Source: Anastrepha obliqua (taxonomy: Eukaryota > Arthropoda > Insecta > Diptera > Tephritidae). From it: 64,000 nucleotides of DNA. The stretch spans positions 121,599,792 through 121,663,791 of the forward strand of contig NC_072892.1 in NCBI RefSeq assembly GCF_027943255.1, given 5' to 3'. The position numbers were made by a program, and so were the translations under genes. The notes beneath the pieces are model-generated. The model saw only the letters and a list, made by a program, of their open reading frames with translations, searched no databases and was not told where the DNA came from. Below are positions 33,300 to 46,082 of the stretch, piece by piece. Every line of letters begins with the position of its first letter. Position 1 is the stretch's first letter.

Positions 33300-36200
33300 A
33301 AATTCAAGTCACGGAATTATTATATTTTTTTGTTTTCGTAATTTTATAGTATATTTAATATGGAGATATATCATTAATTTTTTTTTTTTGTATCAAATAT
33401 ATAATATAACTTTTTTTGTATTATCACAGGTGGCTATGGTTTCACCATTCAATGAATGAACCGATCAGCCAGTATGCGACGCATTCACTGATCTAACGTT
33501 GCACCAACAAACATTCAGATTGATTATTATTTCCATAACTGACAGCTTGGCTAATGAACTACCGTTTGTTTACTGTTTACAGTTAACAATATTGCATTGG
33601 TCTTGGTATTTCACTCAATGCGGCTTTGTGAAAAATTATAGCGGAAAAAATTGTTTCACTAGCACAACAAAGCCAAAGCGTCAACTCTGACTGAATATAA
33701 AATAAATCAGCTCAAAAGCCGTATGGCGAACAGTGAACATAGCAAAAATACAACGCAACGGGTGCGCGATACACTATAATCAAAAATTTTAAAGCTAATG
33801 AAAACTGGGCATTGAAAAAATCGCTGGCGCATATACACACATGCATATGTAGAATAGAATGGGTGAAGGGTGCGCTTGAGGTGAAATACACACAGAGATA
33901 CAATTAACATATACGGACTTACGTACACACACATATATACATATGTTCACATACTTACATATATTAATATTTGCATAAATAAAAAGAGCAAAAATAAATA
34001 AATACTAATGTGATGCCTCGGCAATTATTCAATTAATTATCTGCTTTTTACTTATTTGTTTTTAACTTTAAATTGTCCACCACTTTGCTTTGCATGAGCT
34101 ACATAACGAAAATATGCAAAGCAAAACAAATAAGACAAAAAAAACAAAACAAATATAAAAGCAAAGTAAGGAAGACCAAATACGGTCCGGACCGAACTTT
34201 CTATACCCGCACACATTTCAGTAAAATCTTATTTGGGCTGGTTGTAGTTCTTGGAATCAAGCAAAATAGTTTACAACATCAGATGGACGAGCGGAAATTT
34301 AGACTTAGCATATAAAACGTGTGCGAATTTTTTATCTGATCTCAATAATAATTATGCGAGATGTAAATGAGGTCAAAAGCAACACGTGCACCCAGTTTGG
34401 GCGAGTTTTATTAAGGGGGTAGATACTTGTAAAATTTCAAAAAAAAGAAATTTTTTTCGAAGCAAAAATAGTAGGAAAATTCGCCCAAAAATTCATTTTG
34501 TTTTTTTTTTTGGAGGATTTTATTATGCGATTTTTTTCCATTTTTTTTTTAATTATATAGAAATTATGACATTAATAAACAAAAAACTTTTGGTTTTTTG
34601 TATTCAGGTCACTGACGCCGATGCTACAATGCCCGCCGATTGAGAAGCCCGCTGCGACCGTCCTGGAAGAATGGAGTGTACAGTACATCCGCCACTTTAA
34701 ATGATTAAAATAAAAAAATTATATTATTTTAATTATTAATTAAATTATTAATATAATTCTACTGTTTTGAAAGAAAATATATTGACTTCTTCATTTTCAA
34801 TGGCCGTTTACTGTCCCCTTACGTTCTTATTGAGATGCACGCAATTACCCATAGTGTATTTTTTTTTTACTTTACAGACATTGCTTAATCGACTCCTCTT
34901 ATCGTTCTGAGCATTTTGATTCACATATATCTCCATCTATCTCGATTCCTTTTCCTACAACCATTAAGTGAACAAAATTCTAATACCCTGGGCACAAGTA
35001 TGCGCGGGTATAAAAACATACTTGTACATTAATAAAATGAGGTGGGGAGAAAAAGCGCGACGAAACTCAAGCACACCCCACCCGCTTCTAGATTCACTAA
35101 AAATACTCAACACAGACAGGGGTCGTGCAGTGAGGTGGCTGTTGTGTGATTGGCTGCAGGCGGCGTATACGTCACTCAGAGAAATGCATGTTACGTATGC
35201 GACGTGTGGCACCCATACAGTCGCACAGCTACCAATTGAAGCTGCTGGTGCAACATGTAGCGGCGGCAACGGTAGCGTGTGGGACGGCGCCCCACTTACT
35301 TTCACTTACTTGCAAAGAACTTCTTCTTCCACATTTAACCCGTTTCTTGCGCTGCGTGGCCGACGTGACACATTCAACAACTTCTGCCTGTACATTGCAT
35401 TGGCGACGAAACAATTTTAATGATTTTTTGTTTATGTTATACACTGACTAGCACTTGAATTTCAATGTAGTTACACTCACTTCCGCATTTAGATTAATGG
35501 TTTTTTTACATTTACAACAACTACAGATGAATAAATTTTAATCGTTTCCAAACAATTTTGAATCACTTTAAACTCATAAACAACAACTAACAGATGTATG
35601 TCTGCATAGGTGAATTATCGAAGCACAGAAAACACTCAATGGCATGCAAATTATGAAGATAACAATTAAAGCGAAAGATATTTTGCGTATTACATACGAC
35701 GACGACGATAGCGGTCGGCGACTGACTCAGCTATCGAGCGAGCAATTGTCGAAAAACACATGCCAGCGAGTCTTGGCGGCGCGAAAATTCTCAACGATCA
35801 CCGAACACACAATAGAGACGAATACCAATACCGGCCGATGCTGACACCACTGCCACTACATCAACAATGCTCGTAATACCAACAATGCGCGCCAAATGCG
35901 AATACCAAATCAAAGGCAGACAAGACAATACGTAGCTGCTACAGCACCACCAACAACCGCAAGTGCCGGAAAATAAATGCCAACAGAGCGTAAAATTGGC
36001 AAACTTAAGCAATTGAAGTGGAAGTGTTTACAAGAGTACGAAACAATCGAATATTCTCAAAATATGAAGAGATTATCACCGACGATCGTCAAAGACGAGG
36101 GGTATACACACGATAATCAAATCAAAAGCGGCAACAATAACTATAATAATAACAATAGGAAGCGACGACCATTTCAATTCATTGACTCTGAGCACAGTAG

Positions 36201-37015
36201 TACCAAACAGCTGCTAGGAGAAATGAAAAGCCAAAATGCTGTGCATTTTTCTTTTTTCATAGGCGGTGGAATTTCATTGCGTCAGCGTTGTGGTTGTAGC
36301 CAATCTGATAGGTGCAATAGAATCAATATTTCAATCACGATAACTTATAGAAGATAAAAATTCAATTAGGCTGTTGTTCACATCGACAACTGTGTGAATT
36401 AATATAGTTAATAATGAGCGATAACTGTGCGAAAATTCAAACTGATTTTACGAGCGCAATTTATAGTAATTTAAGTGGCTAATGAACCAAAAAAAACTCT
36501 GAATTATGGAAGTGATTTATTAATGCAGAGAGGCGGATATATTTCCGAGTTGCTGGAAATATTGTGGAAAAACTATAATCATAATTGGTGCTTTTAGGGA
36601 ACTTCTGCTACGGAAAATCTTCCCGTGAAAAACTTACAGTAATTTGGAGGCGGCATAAAGCTACGTACATACATTACCATCCCATATTATGGATGCAGCT
36701 CGATCAAACACCTCACAAAAAATGTAAGCGTCACTTGTAGATGAGGACAGGTGCTGATAAGTGCCTTAACTAAACAATTTGCGACTGAAATAACATAAAA
36801 ATCTTATTTTCATTCTAAACATTAGCCATCAGAATTTGAGTCATAATTCGTCGCGTCATTTATTTTTGAAAGAATAGTAAAAAAATAGAACAACTTTTCA
36901 TCTTTTCATTTTGTGAAGAACAGAACAGCTGTTCCAGTGCCATTACCGTAAATGAATTCGCTTTGTTGTAATCGTATAACAAAAAGTTTAAATTTTAATA
37001 GAAATTGAAGATTAA
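33300..37015. other. Transposon-poor intronic stretch, possible regulatory or alternative 5' region
   Basis: In contrast to the rest of the window, almost no element was recognised over about 3.7 kb. 35000-36000 is visibly more GC-rich and contains longer open frames on both strands (for example plus 34968-35420 and 35977-36357), none with a family motif. It lies in the large A-B intron just upstream (minus strand) of exon B. An alternative first exon or enhancer is possible but unproven. A short segment at 34408-34430 recalls the end of the repeat at 40915-41591. Confidence 0.35.
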
Positions 37016-37019
37016 GAAT

Positions 37020-37290
37020 TTCACGCACTGATCAAAAACTTTCAACGACAATTCCGAAAGAAGCCAAAGAAGAGTTGAATAAAGTTCATAGCATACCTAC
37101 ACCATCATTTGCCACTATTCGTGGATAAATGATTTTAAACGTTGATGTCATATCTGCGCTAAGAGTGAATCACGTTCTGGTCGTTCAATAGAGGCTAACG
37201 CTGAAGGGCTGTTAAAAAAATTCATATTGTATTGTAGTAAATTATCGAAGAATGAAAATGCGTAAAAAAGCAAGACCGCAAGAGAATGTG
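37020..37290 (+). pseudogene. Mariner-type N-terminal fragment, degenerate
   Basis: Plus-strand remnants such as EELNKVHSIPTPSFATI followed, frameshifted, by a V-N-Y-R-R-M-K-M stretch resemble the DNA-binding half of mariner transposases (L-x-x-V-Y-x-x-x-A-P-S-x-A-T-V). Neither TIRs nor the catalytic domain were found. Confidence 0.45.
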
Positions 37291-38424
37291 TAGAACACAC
37301 AATATAGTACTTAAAAGTTATAGGCTCTTTGAAGCAAGGTCCAAAATAAAAGAATTACGTTACCTATGGTTTCCCAGCCTAACTCACTCTCAGGACTTGG
37401 CGATAAGATATTTTCGTAAAATGAAGAAGAGAAGAAGAGGTAATTGGGAAAAAGGCACATTTTGGAGAATTAAAGAAATAAGAGTTTTCAGGAGGCATAA
37501 AAAACAACATTGTTATAAAATGGTAGTGCTAAAAATAGATTGCGGTGGAAAATAAAACCAATTTTTTCTGAAATTGCTTTTCTTTGTCAGTTAAGAGATT
37601 ATCAATCTGGCAAAGTATACATACATGCATATGTACATAAAATTCTTGTAATTTGCAGACTGTGTAATAGCCAAAGTGGCATCGGTAAATCAGCTGATAT
37701 TTTTTCGCCGTGTCCATGCGGCTGCCAGCACACAATGAAACAAGGCGATTTCAGTCTTTGTTTTCTACTTTGCCGCCACAATCAAAGGTACGAAATGTTG
37801 TTGTTGGTCTAGCGGACCAATTCGAATGTATTCGCCTTGGTAATAGCATAGAATAGCATAAAAGAAAGCACAACAGATCTGGTAGAAATAAAAGAGCTTT
37901 AGAAGCGAAATTAGCCAACACGCATTTATTACGGCATCCGCATATATGTCAGTAAAAACATGCATGCATTTTTTGCTTTTTGAATTCTACTTCATCAAAA
38001 TCAAAATGCTCTTCTCAACGCTTGCCATTTCGGTTCCTTACCAAGAAAAGTAAAAAACAATCTTTTACCTCGCTGAACTTTTTTCAAGCACAACACACAC
38101 TTTTTCATGTTTTTTTTTAATTTTTTTTATATTTCACTTCAGATATTATTTGAAACACCAACTATAAATTATCAATATACACAAATGGCAAAGAAAATGG
38201 ATGTAAAAAAACTTTTTTTTGGACGTTACTCATATCTACGGCGAAAAAATCAGCTGGGCAGATGTCATCACCTGTAATAAATCGGCTTGAAATTAGCGTA
38301 GATTTTTTTTCTCGCTTTGAATTTTTCGCCTTATTGAAAGATTCCCCAGTTTGAAAATTTTACGCTCAGGGAGAAAGCCCCAGAGACGCCTTAGCAAGTG
38401 GTTCTCGCATTATTGGTCATAATA

Positions 38425-38905
38425 GCCTACCCCGACGGAGACGTTAATTCCGAATTCGGAATTAACTCAGGAGTTAAGTGCAACTAATGCGGATTGACAA
38501 TTAGACTTAATTCTCATAATTTACGCGGATTCGGGAAATTTTCGATGGCAACATTGCCGAGAAATGCCAGTTAATAATCATATGATTGCGAATGAAAAAT
38601 AATAACAACTTTAAAGAGAAGAACAAGAAAGACTGGATGCAATGCTAGTTCCCTCTAACACGTTTGAAATTACATTAATTACTTTGATATTTCGGAGCAG
38701 TTTGAGAAATTGCAATTTAAGATTTTTTTTTATAAATAATTATTTCTTAAGATCAAGGCTGCTAATACACGTATTGGCCCATCTTTTACTGGCAACACTA
38801 TCCAATAAATAAATCAGCTGTTCGTTAATTCGCGTAACCATCTGTCACATCACAATTTTAATCAGAATTAACTGCGCCGGTAATTCCGATTAACGCCGCC
38901 TTCTG
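38425..38905. mobile_element. Possible MITE with GTTAATTCCGA repeats
   Basis: GACGTTAATTCCGAATTCGG at about 38440 is mirrored loosely by CAGAATTAACTGCGCCGGTA and TTCCGATTAACGCCGCC at 38860-38900. The ends contain short overlapping palindromes (TTCCGAATTCGGAA). Non-coding; boundaries approximate. Confidence 0.4.
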
Positions 38906-39289
38906 TCTAGGCTGCAACCCTTCTCCTCTCTCTTTTAGTGGGAGAGATAACAATAGATAACATAACCTGTCGCTCAACGTCGTTTTACCCAGTCATACTC
39001 GTACTAGATAGTTTTACGGATATACCAAATTTAGACACAGTGGCATATCAATTTGTTCTTTCATAGACGATTTTAGAATTTCCCTAACTACGCTCAATGG
39101 AACGTCATAATCGATCACTGCGTTTGTTGACCACTGCTTCCCTAAACAAATATATTAATTTGACGGAAAAAGAAATCCATTGTTTTCTCGACAGATGGCT
39201 GTAGTGATCGATATCTCATAAATCATCGACCAAACAATTTAAAGTTTATGTTCGTAGCCAAAGTGACATTTCACACTAAAAAAATGAGT

Positions 39290-39645
39290 TTGCTTTTTTT
39301 TCATTCAGTTGCGCATTACAGGGTGTTAACAAAAGAAGGCAACTGAGAAAATTTGGGCCATTTTACAGTTTTTCTTTGAAAAAGGCGAAAATGCAAGCCA
39401 GATCGCTGAAATTATGAAAGGTGTTTATGGTGCCGATACTATACAATTTTGGTTTGGCCAATTCTGTTCAGAAGTTTTTGATGTTAAAGAAAATGTCGAT
39501 AATGTCGAAAATATCAATAAAATCATAGGAATAATCAAAGTTGACTGGCATGTTAGTGGTCGTAGCATCGCCCAAGAGCTACAGATCGACCATAAAACAG
39601 TTTCAAACCATTGCGCAAAAATTTTACGCAAATAATAAATTTTAG
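39290..39645 (+). pseudogene. Mariner transposase N-terminal fragment
   Basis: The plus strand encodes GENASQIAEIMKGVYGADTI, FDVKENVDNVENINKIIGII and then KVDWHVSGRSIAQELQIDHK, ending TVSNHCAKILRK. These are the two helix-turn-helix motifs of a mellifera-like mariner. The catalytic region is missing. It is closely related to the copy at 45266-45720, and both probably belong with the CAAGGTGGCGCAAAATTA terminal-repeat family. Confidence 0.8.
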
Positions 39646-40914
39646 TACATACTAAGCCGTGAGTCGTAGACATTTTTTTTTTAGTATAAACGTTTGCCTA
39701 CAGAAGATAGACAGACCATAGTTACATAGGTGTTAAATTTTGGTAGACATAAAAGGACTACTAAGAGATACGTATCGCCCAATTCGGCTATAGTCATTTG
39801 GCCATAAAAAAAATTGTATGCTCTTTGTTCGCTTAATTATCTCCCTAAAAAACAACTAATAAAAACTCAGAGAGCATAGATACCTGACAAAACTGAAAGT
39901 GAATGTGGGTTAACAAATGCTAACCTCGTATCTCTTCACCTTCAAATTTATTGTATAAATTATTACTCGCTCGCAATAAACGTATGTACGTATGTACGTG
40001 TGTTTGTAGCATATACTTGTATATATGTATATGTATAGCCATTTTATCTGTAAAACGTTACAAACAAAATCAGCAACACATGCACAGTAAATATTTATTT
40101 AATTTATCAAGCATGCGTTGAAGAAAAATATGCACTGCCAAATTTGCTTTAAAACGCTGTCAAAAAAATTAAGATAAAGATATTTGTTACCATATATATA
40201 TACGTATAGTAAATATGTGATATTTACAAAGTTAATATTTGAGTATACGATCGAAAAGTTAAATGTATTGTACGGATAGCAAAATATGGAATTGTGCCTT
40301 CAAATCACTAGTTGTTTTTTAACCACTTCGGCGACTTGCTCCATTTTGACTCGTCTCGAAGGGGGATTCATTACAATAAAGTAATTATGTAAATTAGACT
40401 TCAAATAGCCCTGTACCACAAATTTCAAGTGAAAGCTTCGAGCAAAGTGAAAGTGAAAGCAATGTTCCAGCTTCAAAGGACTCAAATGTTTTTCCTTTTG
40501 ATTGAAAGAAGTCAGTTGGCGCAAGCGTACTTGCTAGCTCACCCCAAGATTAAAGACAAGGCTGATAGATTTTCAAGGTTTGCTTGATAACTACGGTCAA
40601 AAAAGGAAGGGTGAGAGGAACTTTAGTTTCCACGTCACTTGGGAGAGGCGAATGAAATGAAAACAAAAAGCAAAGCTAAAAGTGTAAAGTGTACTTAGTT
40701 GAGTCCAAAACAAAAAACCAATGTCGTTAGCAAATTGTGAAAATTTGTGTGCTTTAAATGGAATTTAGGAATTTGAAAAAAAAAGAAACAACATAACTCG
40801 CGCACCATTTTGCAGCTATATTTGAGTTGCACGCAAGAGCTAAATATGACTAAATGTGAGTTTGTTACTACTGGCCCTTAGATTATCTCAAACAAGATTG
40901 CCTTAACTTAAGAG

Positions 40915-41591
40915 GATAAGGGTAGTCAGTTCGAGTTATTCAACAATTAACAAAGGGCGCTCGGGCGCTCTGGTGCGTTCGAGAGCAAGTAGCAGAACTT
41001 TAAATGCATTTTTCTCAAAACTATGTTTTTTTTAACTGGCGATCGAGGGTTGATTTCAGTAAAAGTTATACTGCTTTTGAAAAACCTATAAAACTCGTGC
41101 ATGATCGAAGAATTTTTTTTCTTTTCAAAAATTTCGATTTTTTTTAAACAATTTTTTCTCTCGAAAATCTGAGAAATAAGGGAAGTGGGGGATACTTGAT
41201 CACAGTTTTCACTAACCTATATTATTTAAATAAATATTAAATAATATTTTCGTTTCTTGAGGCCGCCATACTGTAAATTTTGAAAAAAAAAGCTTCGATC
41301 AGGCACAAGATTATCTATTAATAAAACTATATTAGTTTCTCTTGTCCGATTGATTTTAGATGAATCTTTTCCAAGGACTTGTGATGATCACCGCAAGGGA
41401 CTTCTGGAGGAACGGGCTCCCGACAAACAGCGATAACTTTTACAATCATTAATTTTTTTTGAAATTTTGCTTAAGCCAAGTCGAAACATGATGCATTAAT
41501 GCATATTTTTTTATTTTTGTAAAATAAACTCGCCAAAAAAAATATTGAAAATCATCATTTTTTCGAGTCTCTGACTACCTCTAACCCCTTA
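40915..41591. repeat. Possible MITE with TAAGGG...GTAGTCAG ends
   Basis: TAAGGGTAGTCAGTTCGAG at about 40917 is mirrored by CGAGTCTCTGACTACCTCTAACCCCTTA near 41564-41591 (an extra GTTAGAG is inserted). The interior is AT-rich with fragments such as AAGGGACTTCTGGAGGAACG but has no ORF. Confidence 0.4.
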
Positions 41592-42129
41592 AAGATTGAA
41601 TGCCTACGAGTTTTATGCTATTCCAATTGAAAACCGTACACTTTAGATAAAAATATCAACTTTAATTGAACAAAAACTCACTTTTAACAACGCCCAATAA
41701 AATTACGCACTTTCGCACATTTGTATTCACAGAATTCGTAAACAATCCATTGCCATGGCATGAGCATTTGCTGTGTTGATTTTTTCGTAGATCTGATTAA
41801 ATTTTGTTAAACATATCCCAAGTGACGTCAGCCCACATTTTGTCAAATTCGCTCAGAGCCGAATAACGGTATGTTATCCACCACACCTCTAAAAATCTTT
41901 TCACCATGGATAAAGGCATAATAAGGTAGAGCCAAGGCGAATCTATTAAAGGTGGTATCGTTAGACCAGCTGATTTTAGCATAAAATTAAATGACGAAAA
42001 GACGTTCCATTCGCACAATGTTTGTATATTTCTAGCACCAACTTCATGTCGGTTGTAATGTTATAGTTGATCTAGCCCCATCACCTTTAATGAGTGCGCT
42101 TTCAGTAGAAAGTTCTCTCCATTCTCCAT

Positions 42130-42310
42130 GCTTTTTTCGTCTTTTTTTTTAAACTTTTTTTAATTTTTTATTTTTTTTTTAATTTCTTTTTATTTATTTT
42201 TTTAATAAAAAAATTCTTAAAAAGAAACAAAAAACCACAAAAATAAGAAAATAAACCAAAATTAAAAAAAAAAAAAACGAATAAAAGAAATTAAAATTTT
42301 TTTAAGTAAA
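42130..42310. repeat. A/T-tract foldback
   Basis: About 90 bases of almost pure T tracts are followed by about 90 bases of almost pure A tracts, able to fold into one long hairpin. No gene. Confidence 0.6.
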
Positions 42311-43569
42311 AAAATTCAACTACACTTTCGTTAAGCTTTAAGCCAGCAGTAAAGATGGGCATGAAACTGGGATATGGTATAGGTTTGAGTAGTTTTTCCA
42401 TACATTCCTCATAGGAATTCCTCAACACTGAAGAGCTGAGTTGCATAATCAAACTTATGGAGCCAAGATTTCATGCATCCACGCATGGCAAGCTGACCTT
42501 GCAACTTCAGGCTTTCGTTGCTTAGTTGAGTCAACTTTTTCGGCAATCTCAATAAATGAAATAAAGGACTGGAGCGAGAACACCTAAAATTCCGTGTCCA
42601 AAAATTTTCTACAGAACTCAATCATGTGCAGATTACTAGATCTATGTGCATCTCCCATATGAAATGATTCTACCCATAGGTCATTTTTCGAGTTAATCCT
42701 CATAAATTCGTTATAAAATTTAGGCCCATAATTAATATCGTAAACTTAAGTCTCTCATTGATATTAGTCTCATTATGTGCTACCCTACGTCTTACCTGAG
42801 CTTTATTTGGAAGATTATTGAAAAAATGGATATAGAGTGGATAAGTATTGTCTATTAATAAACTATATTAGTTTACGCTAGTCCTGCGTGGTCGATAAAT
42901 AAATTTATATATCGTCGGCTGAGTGGCAGATCGCCATATCTGCTTTGGTCGAAGAACGTTTTATCAAGCTCGCAAAAAAACGCTCTATCTCAAAATTCGA
43001 TTGAAGAAGTCCCTATCTCTGCTGCCGCTTTGAAAAAGCCTTATCTTCAATGAGATTTTTATTCTTAAAAATTGTGGTGCTGTGGAAATAAAATTTATTT
43101 CATTATTGAATTAAAAAAGTCGTTATACATTTCAGAAATTATGCCTTTAGCGCATATCGCTATCAGAAAAAACTTATAACTCGTTCGACAAAGAATCAAG
43201 TTGCAATCCGATTGGAATGAAACTCTGAAAAACACCAAAGCAAAATCGATATTGGCTCCAACGAAAAAGTGAATGGTAAAACAAAATACTTTTACTCAAC
43301 TCTCCACTAATAGAATGGAGTTGGATAAAAAAAGAACAGAACTATAAAATATGTACACCAAAGAAACAGTTCCTGAAATCGAGCACGATTTTTGGAAATT
43401 ATTTATGAAAGAAATTTTATTAAACTTCACCACGTCAAAATTATTTAAGGAATCAAAATTTCATTCAAGATAAGGCTTTTTTAAAGCGTCAGCTCAGTTG
43501 GGGGGAGTTTTTCGATCAAATTCTGAGATACGGCAATTTGCTACTCAGCCAACGATATTTTATAATTGC

Positions 43570-44815
43570 ACATTTTTTGTTTATTTATACTTTTTATTTT
43601 TTTTTTTTTTTGTAAAAGTGTTGTGCAATCTATAACAAAAACCATAAACTCAAAGCTCGAAACTTTGTACAATATTTAACAAATTACAAAAATTCTTGCT
43701 TCGGCAGAACATATACTATACTACTAAAAAAATTGTCATCAAAGTTTTAACTTTTTATTTAACTTTTTTATATTTTTTATAAAAGTGTAGTACATTCTAC
43801 AACAAAAACCATATATTATTGTTATTAGGCTTCTGTGCACTGCGACCAAAGTAGATCTATTGTGCAAAGCCTGCTGAGGTACCCTATATTTTGTTGCTTT
43901 TTAAAATTTTTAACATACATATATTAGTTTATATGGAGGTACAGCAATACCACCAAGGTCCTGTAGCCATTGCTATGCCTGGTAGAGGACATTTACAAAG
44001 AATGTGTTCTGAATTTTCAATGTCCATTTCACAGAATCGGTCTCAGATAATTGTCTCAGAAAGGCCAATTTTGTTTAAGTGATATCTTAACCATATAACT
44101 CAAAGCTCAAAACTTTGTATAGTATTCTCAAAAATTTAAGAAATTTCAAAAAATAAAAAGCATCAAAATTTTCAACCCTTCATCAGGATCAGGAAAACTT
44201 CAAGGTATACCGTTTTATAACTCATTCAATTTTATACTATATTTTTTATTATAAAACTTAAGTTTAAAGTCGCTCAAAAATTAAGTTCATTTTTCACATC
44301 TTTTTGTTTTTTTGTTTTTTGCACACGATGTTGAGAATTTTTTCCATGTAAAGCAAATGCTTGAAAGTCTTTTATATGGAAGAAAATGCCCAAAACTTCA
44401 GCGAAAAAATTGCCAAAAATCAACCACAGTTTGGGCTTTGAATTATATTATATTATATGATGTTTTTTCTAAAAAAATTAAAAGAAATGATTAAATACAA
44501 AAAAGTTAAAACGTGGTAATTAGTCGCGCTCCTATTTTTCACTTGAAACTGAAATGAGCTATAAAACTGCACCCAGAATTTCATAAAAAATTTAAATAAA
44601 AAGTTAGAAATTTTGATACATATTTTTTTTGAATTTCTTAAATTTTTATGTATTTCGAACAAAGTTTGACACTTTTATTTATATGAATTTTGTTGCAGAG
44701 TGCACTATACATTTATAAAAAAATTTAAAAAAAATTATTAGATACACAAAAAAAAGCTTGTTAAAACTTGGTAATTCGTCGCGCTCCTATTATTTTGTAC
44801 ACAGGTCTATGTATA
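43570..44815. mobile_element. Foldback MITE copies, same family as 26605-27328
   Basis: Two related right ends, AATTAGTCGCGCTCCTATTT (about 44518) and AATTCGTCGCGCTCCTATTA followed by CACAGG (about 44772-44808), share termini with the 26605 element. Repeated internal motifs (AACTCAAAGCTCAAAACTTT, ATAACAAAAACCATA) show at least two overlapping copies. The left copy is interrupted by a non-LTR insertion at 43816-44088. Confidence 0.65.
43816..44088 (-). mobile_element. Short non-LTR retrotransposon insertion
   Basis: 273 bp flanked by a 9-bp duplication AACCATATA (43807-43815 and 44089-44097). The minus strand encodes RFCEMDIENSEHILCKCPLP, a zinc-knuckle remnant of R1/Jockey-like ORF2, and ends in a CCTAATAACAATAA tail at the left. 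A heavily 5'-truncated retrotransposed copy. Confidence 0.82.
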
Positions 44816-45265
44816 TACATATATTTTAGCTCATTTTAATTGAATCACTCTCTGGAATTTCTCTTTGGACGTATAATTAGCACATTTAAAGCATTCGTTT
44901 CTGCGTAAACAACTTAGACTACATTAAATTTACGATTGAGCAATTAACACCTTACAACACAGAGCTGGACACATAAAAGTAAACAACTTTCCGCCACATT
45001 ATGTAGGTGCGCATACGTTTGTAAGCGTGTGCGAATTTTAATTGCAAATATACTCGTATTCCTCCAAAAGTAGAAACTACATTTGAAATGTTTAATCATA
45101 GAACTGTCTGAGATGCTGGCCAACAGGAAAAGATTTTAAGTTCAACTAAATTTTATAGATTTCCAAATGATTAACGAGACTTTAATCAAAACATAAATAT
45201 AAATAAGATAAGAGGTTTGTGGTGTTCAAATTTTAAATTGGAGGATAGTGTAGTTGGAGGATATA

Positions 45266-46082
45266 CAAAGTGGCACAGAAATAATCATCCTATCAGAAGA
45301 TTTACAACTTTTGGCGTACGACGAATCATTTTAGTTCGGGGAAAAAGAAATTCATTTTTCTCGGTAGATGGCTGTAGTGATCGATACCTCGTTCGATACT
45401 TTGATCAAACAATCGAAAGTTTATGCTCGTTGTGAAGGTGACATTTCGCACTAAAAAAATTCTTTTGGTGTTTTTAGTTTGCTCGATTCAGTTGTATGTT
45501 ACAGGGTGTTAACAATGGAAGTGGACAAAGAGAAAATTCGGTACATTTTGCTGAAGGCGAAAATTCAAACCAGGCCGCTGAAACTGTGTGTTGTAAACAG
45601 TTGTTTATAGTTCAGATAGTGTAACAGCTAATTACGTGCAATTTTGGTTTCGTCGATTCCGTTCAGGCATTTTTGATGTTAACACGTTCACGGACACTAA
45701 AAATTTCAGGGAGCTGCAAAAATAGACAGGCAATTATTTTTGAAACTAGTTGTAATATCCAAAATCTGATTGTACATATATATAAGAGTAGTCAGAACAT
45801 CGTATTTTAACTGTTATATGAAAGTACTTAATGAATCAAGTGGCCATTACTTTGAAATGTACATTAATTACAAAAACTTAAAGTTACATGAAATTAAATG
45901 AACAAAACTTGGCTTTAAAATTTTAATGCTGTAGCATGCACGTCATTTTGCATCACTATGAAAATGATTGCTATAGCATTCACGACCGCGAACGTGTTAA
46001 GGAGGAAAACCTCTCCATTGTGAAAGCGTGAAAATTAATTGATTTTCATGATTTTTTTTTTATAAGTACGGATGATTATTTG
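45266..46082 (+). mobile_element. Mariner element, N-terminal part retained
   Basis: The left end (CAAAGTGGCACAGAAATAAT) is a diverged form of the CAAGGTGGCGCAAAATTA repeat; CGGATGATTATTTGG near 46067-46081 may be the opposite end. The plus strand from 45514 reads MEVDKEKIRYILL, then N-S-N-Q-A-A-E-like and YVQFWFRRFRSGIFDV blocks of the DNA-binding domain in shifting frames. The catalytic region is absent and replaced by AT-rich sequence. Confidence 0.6.

Noticed and set aside
34968..35420. 150-codon plus-strand open frame
   Set aside because: No family motif, overlaps equally long frames in two other frames and on the minus strand, and lies in a GC-richer stretch where long frames arise by chance.
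35977..36357. 126-codon plus-strand open frame with Asn-rich segment
   Set aside because: No recognisable domain, start context or splice signals. The Asn run reflects an AAT/AAC-rich stretch. Left as undetermined intron.
39960..40060. GTAC/GTATGTAC microsatellite as a functional site
   Set aside because: Simple repeat of the ACGTATGT type, common in fly introns; no further evidence.
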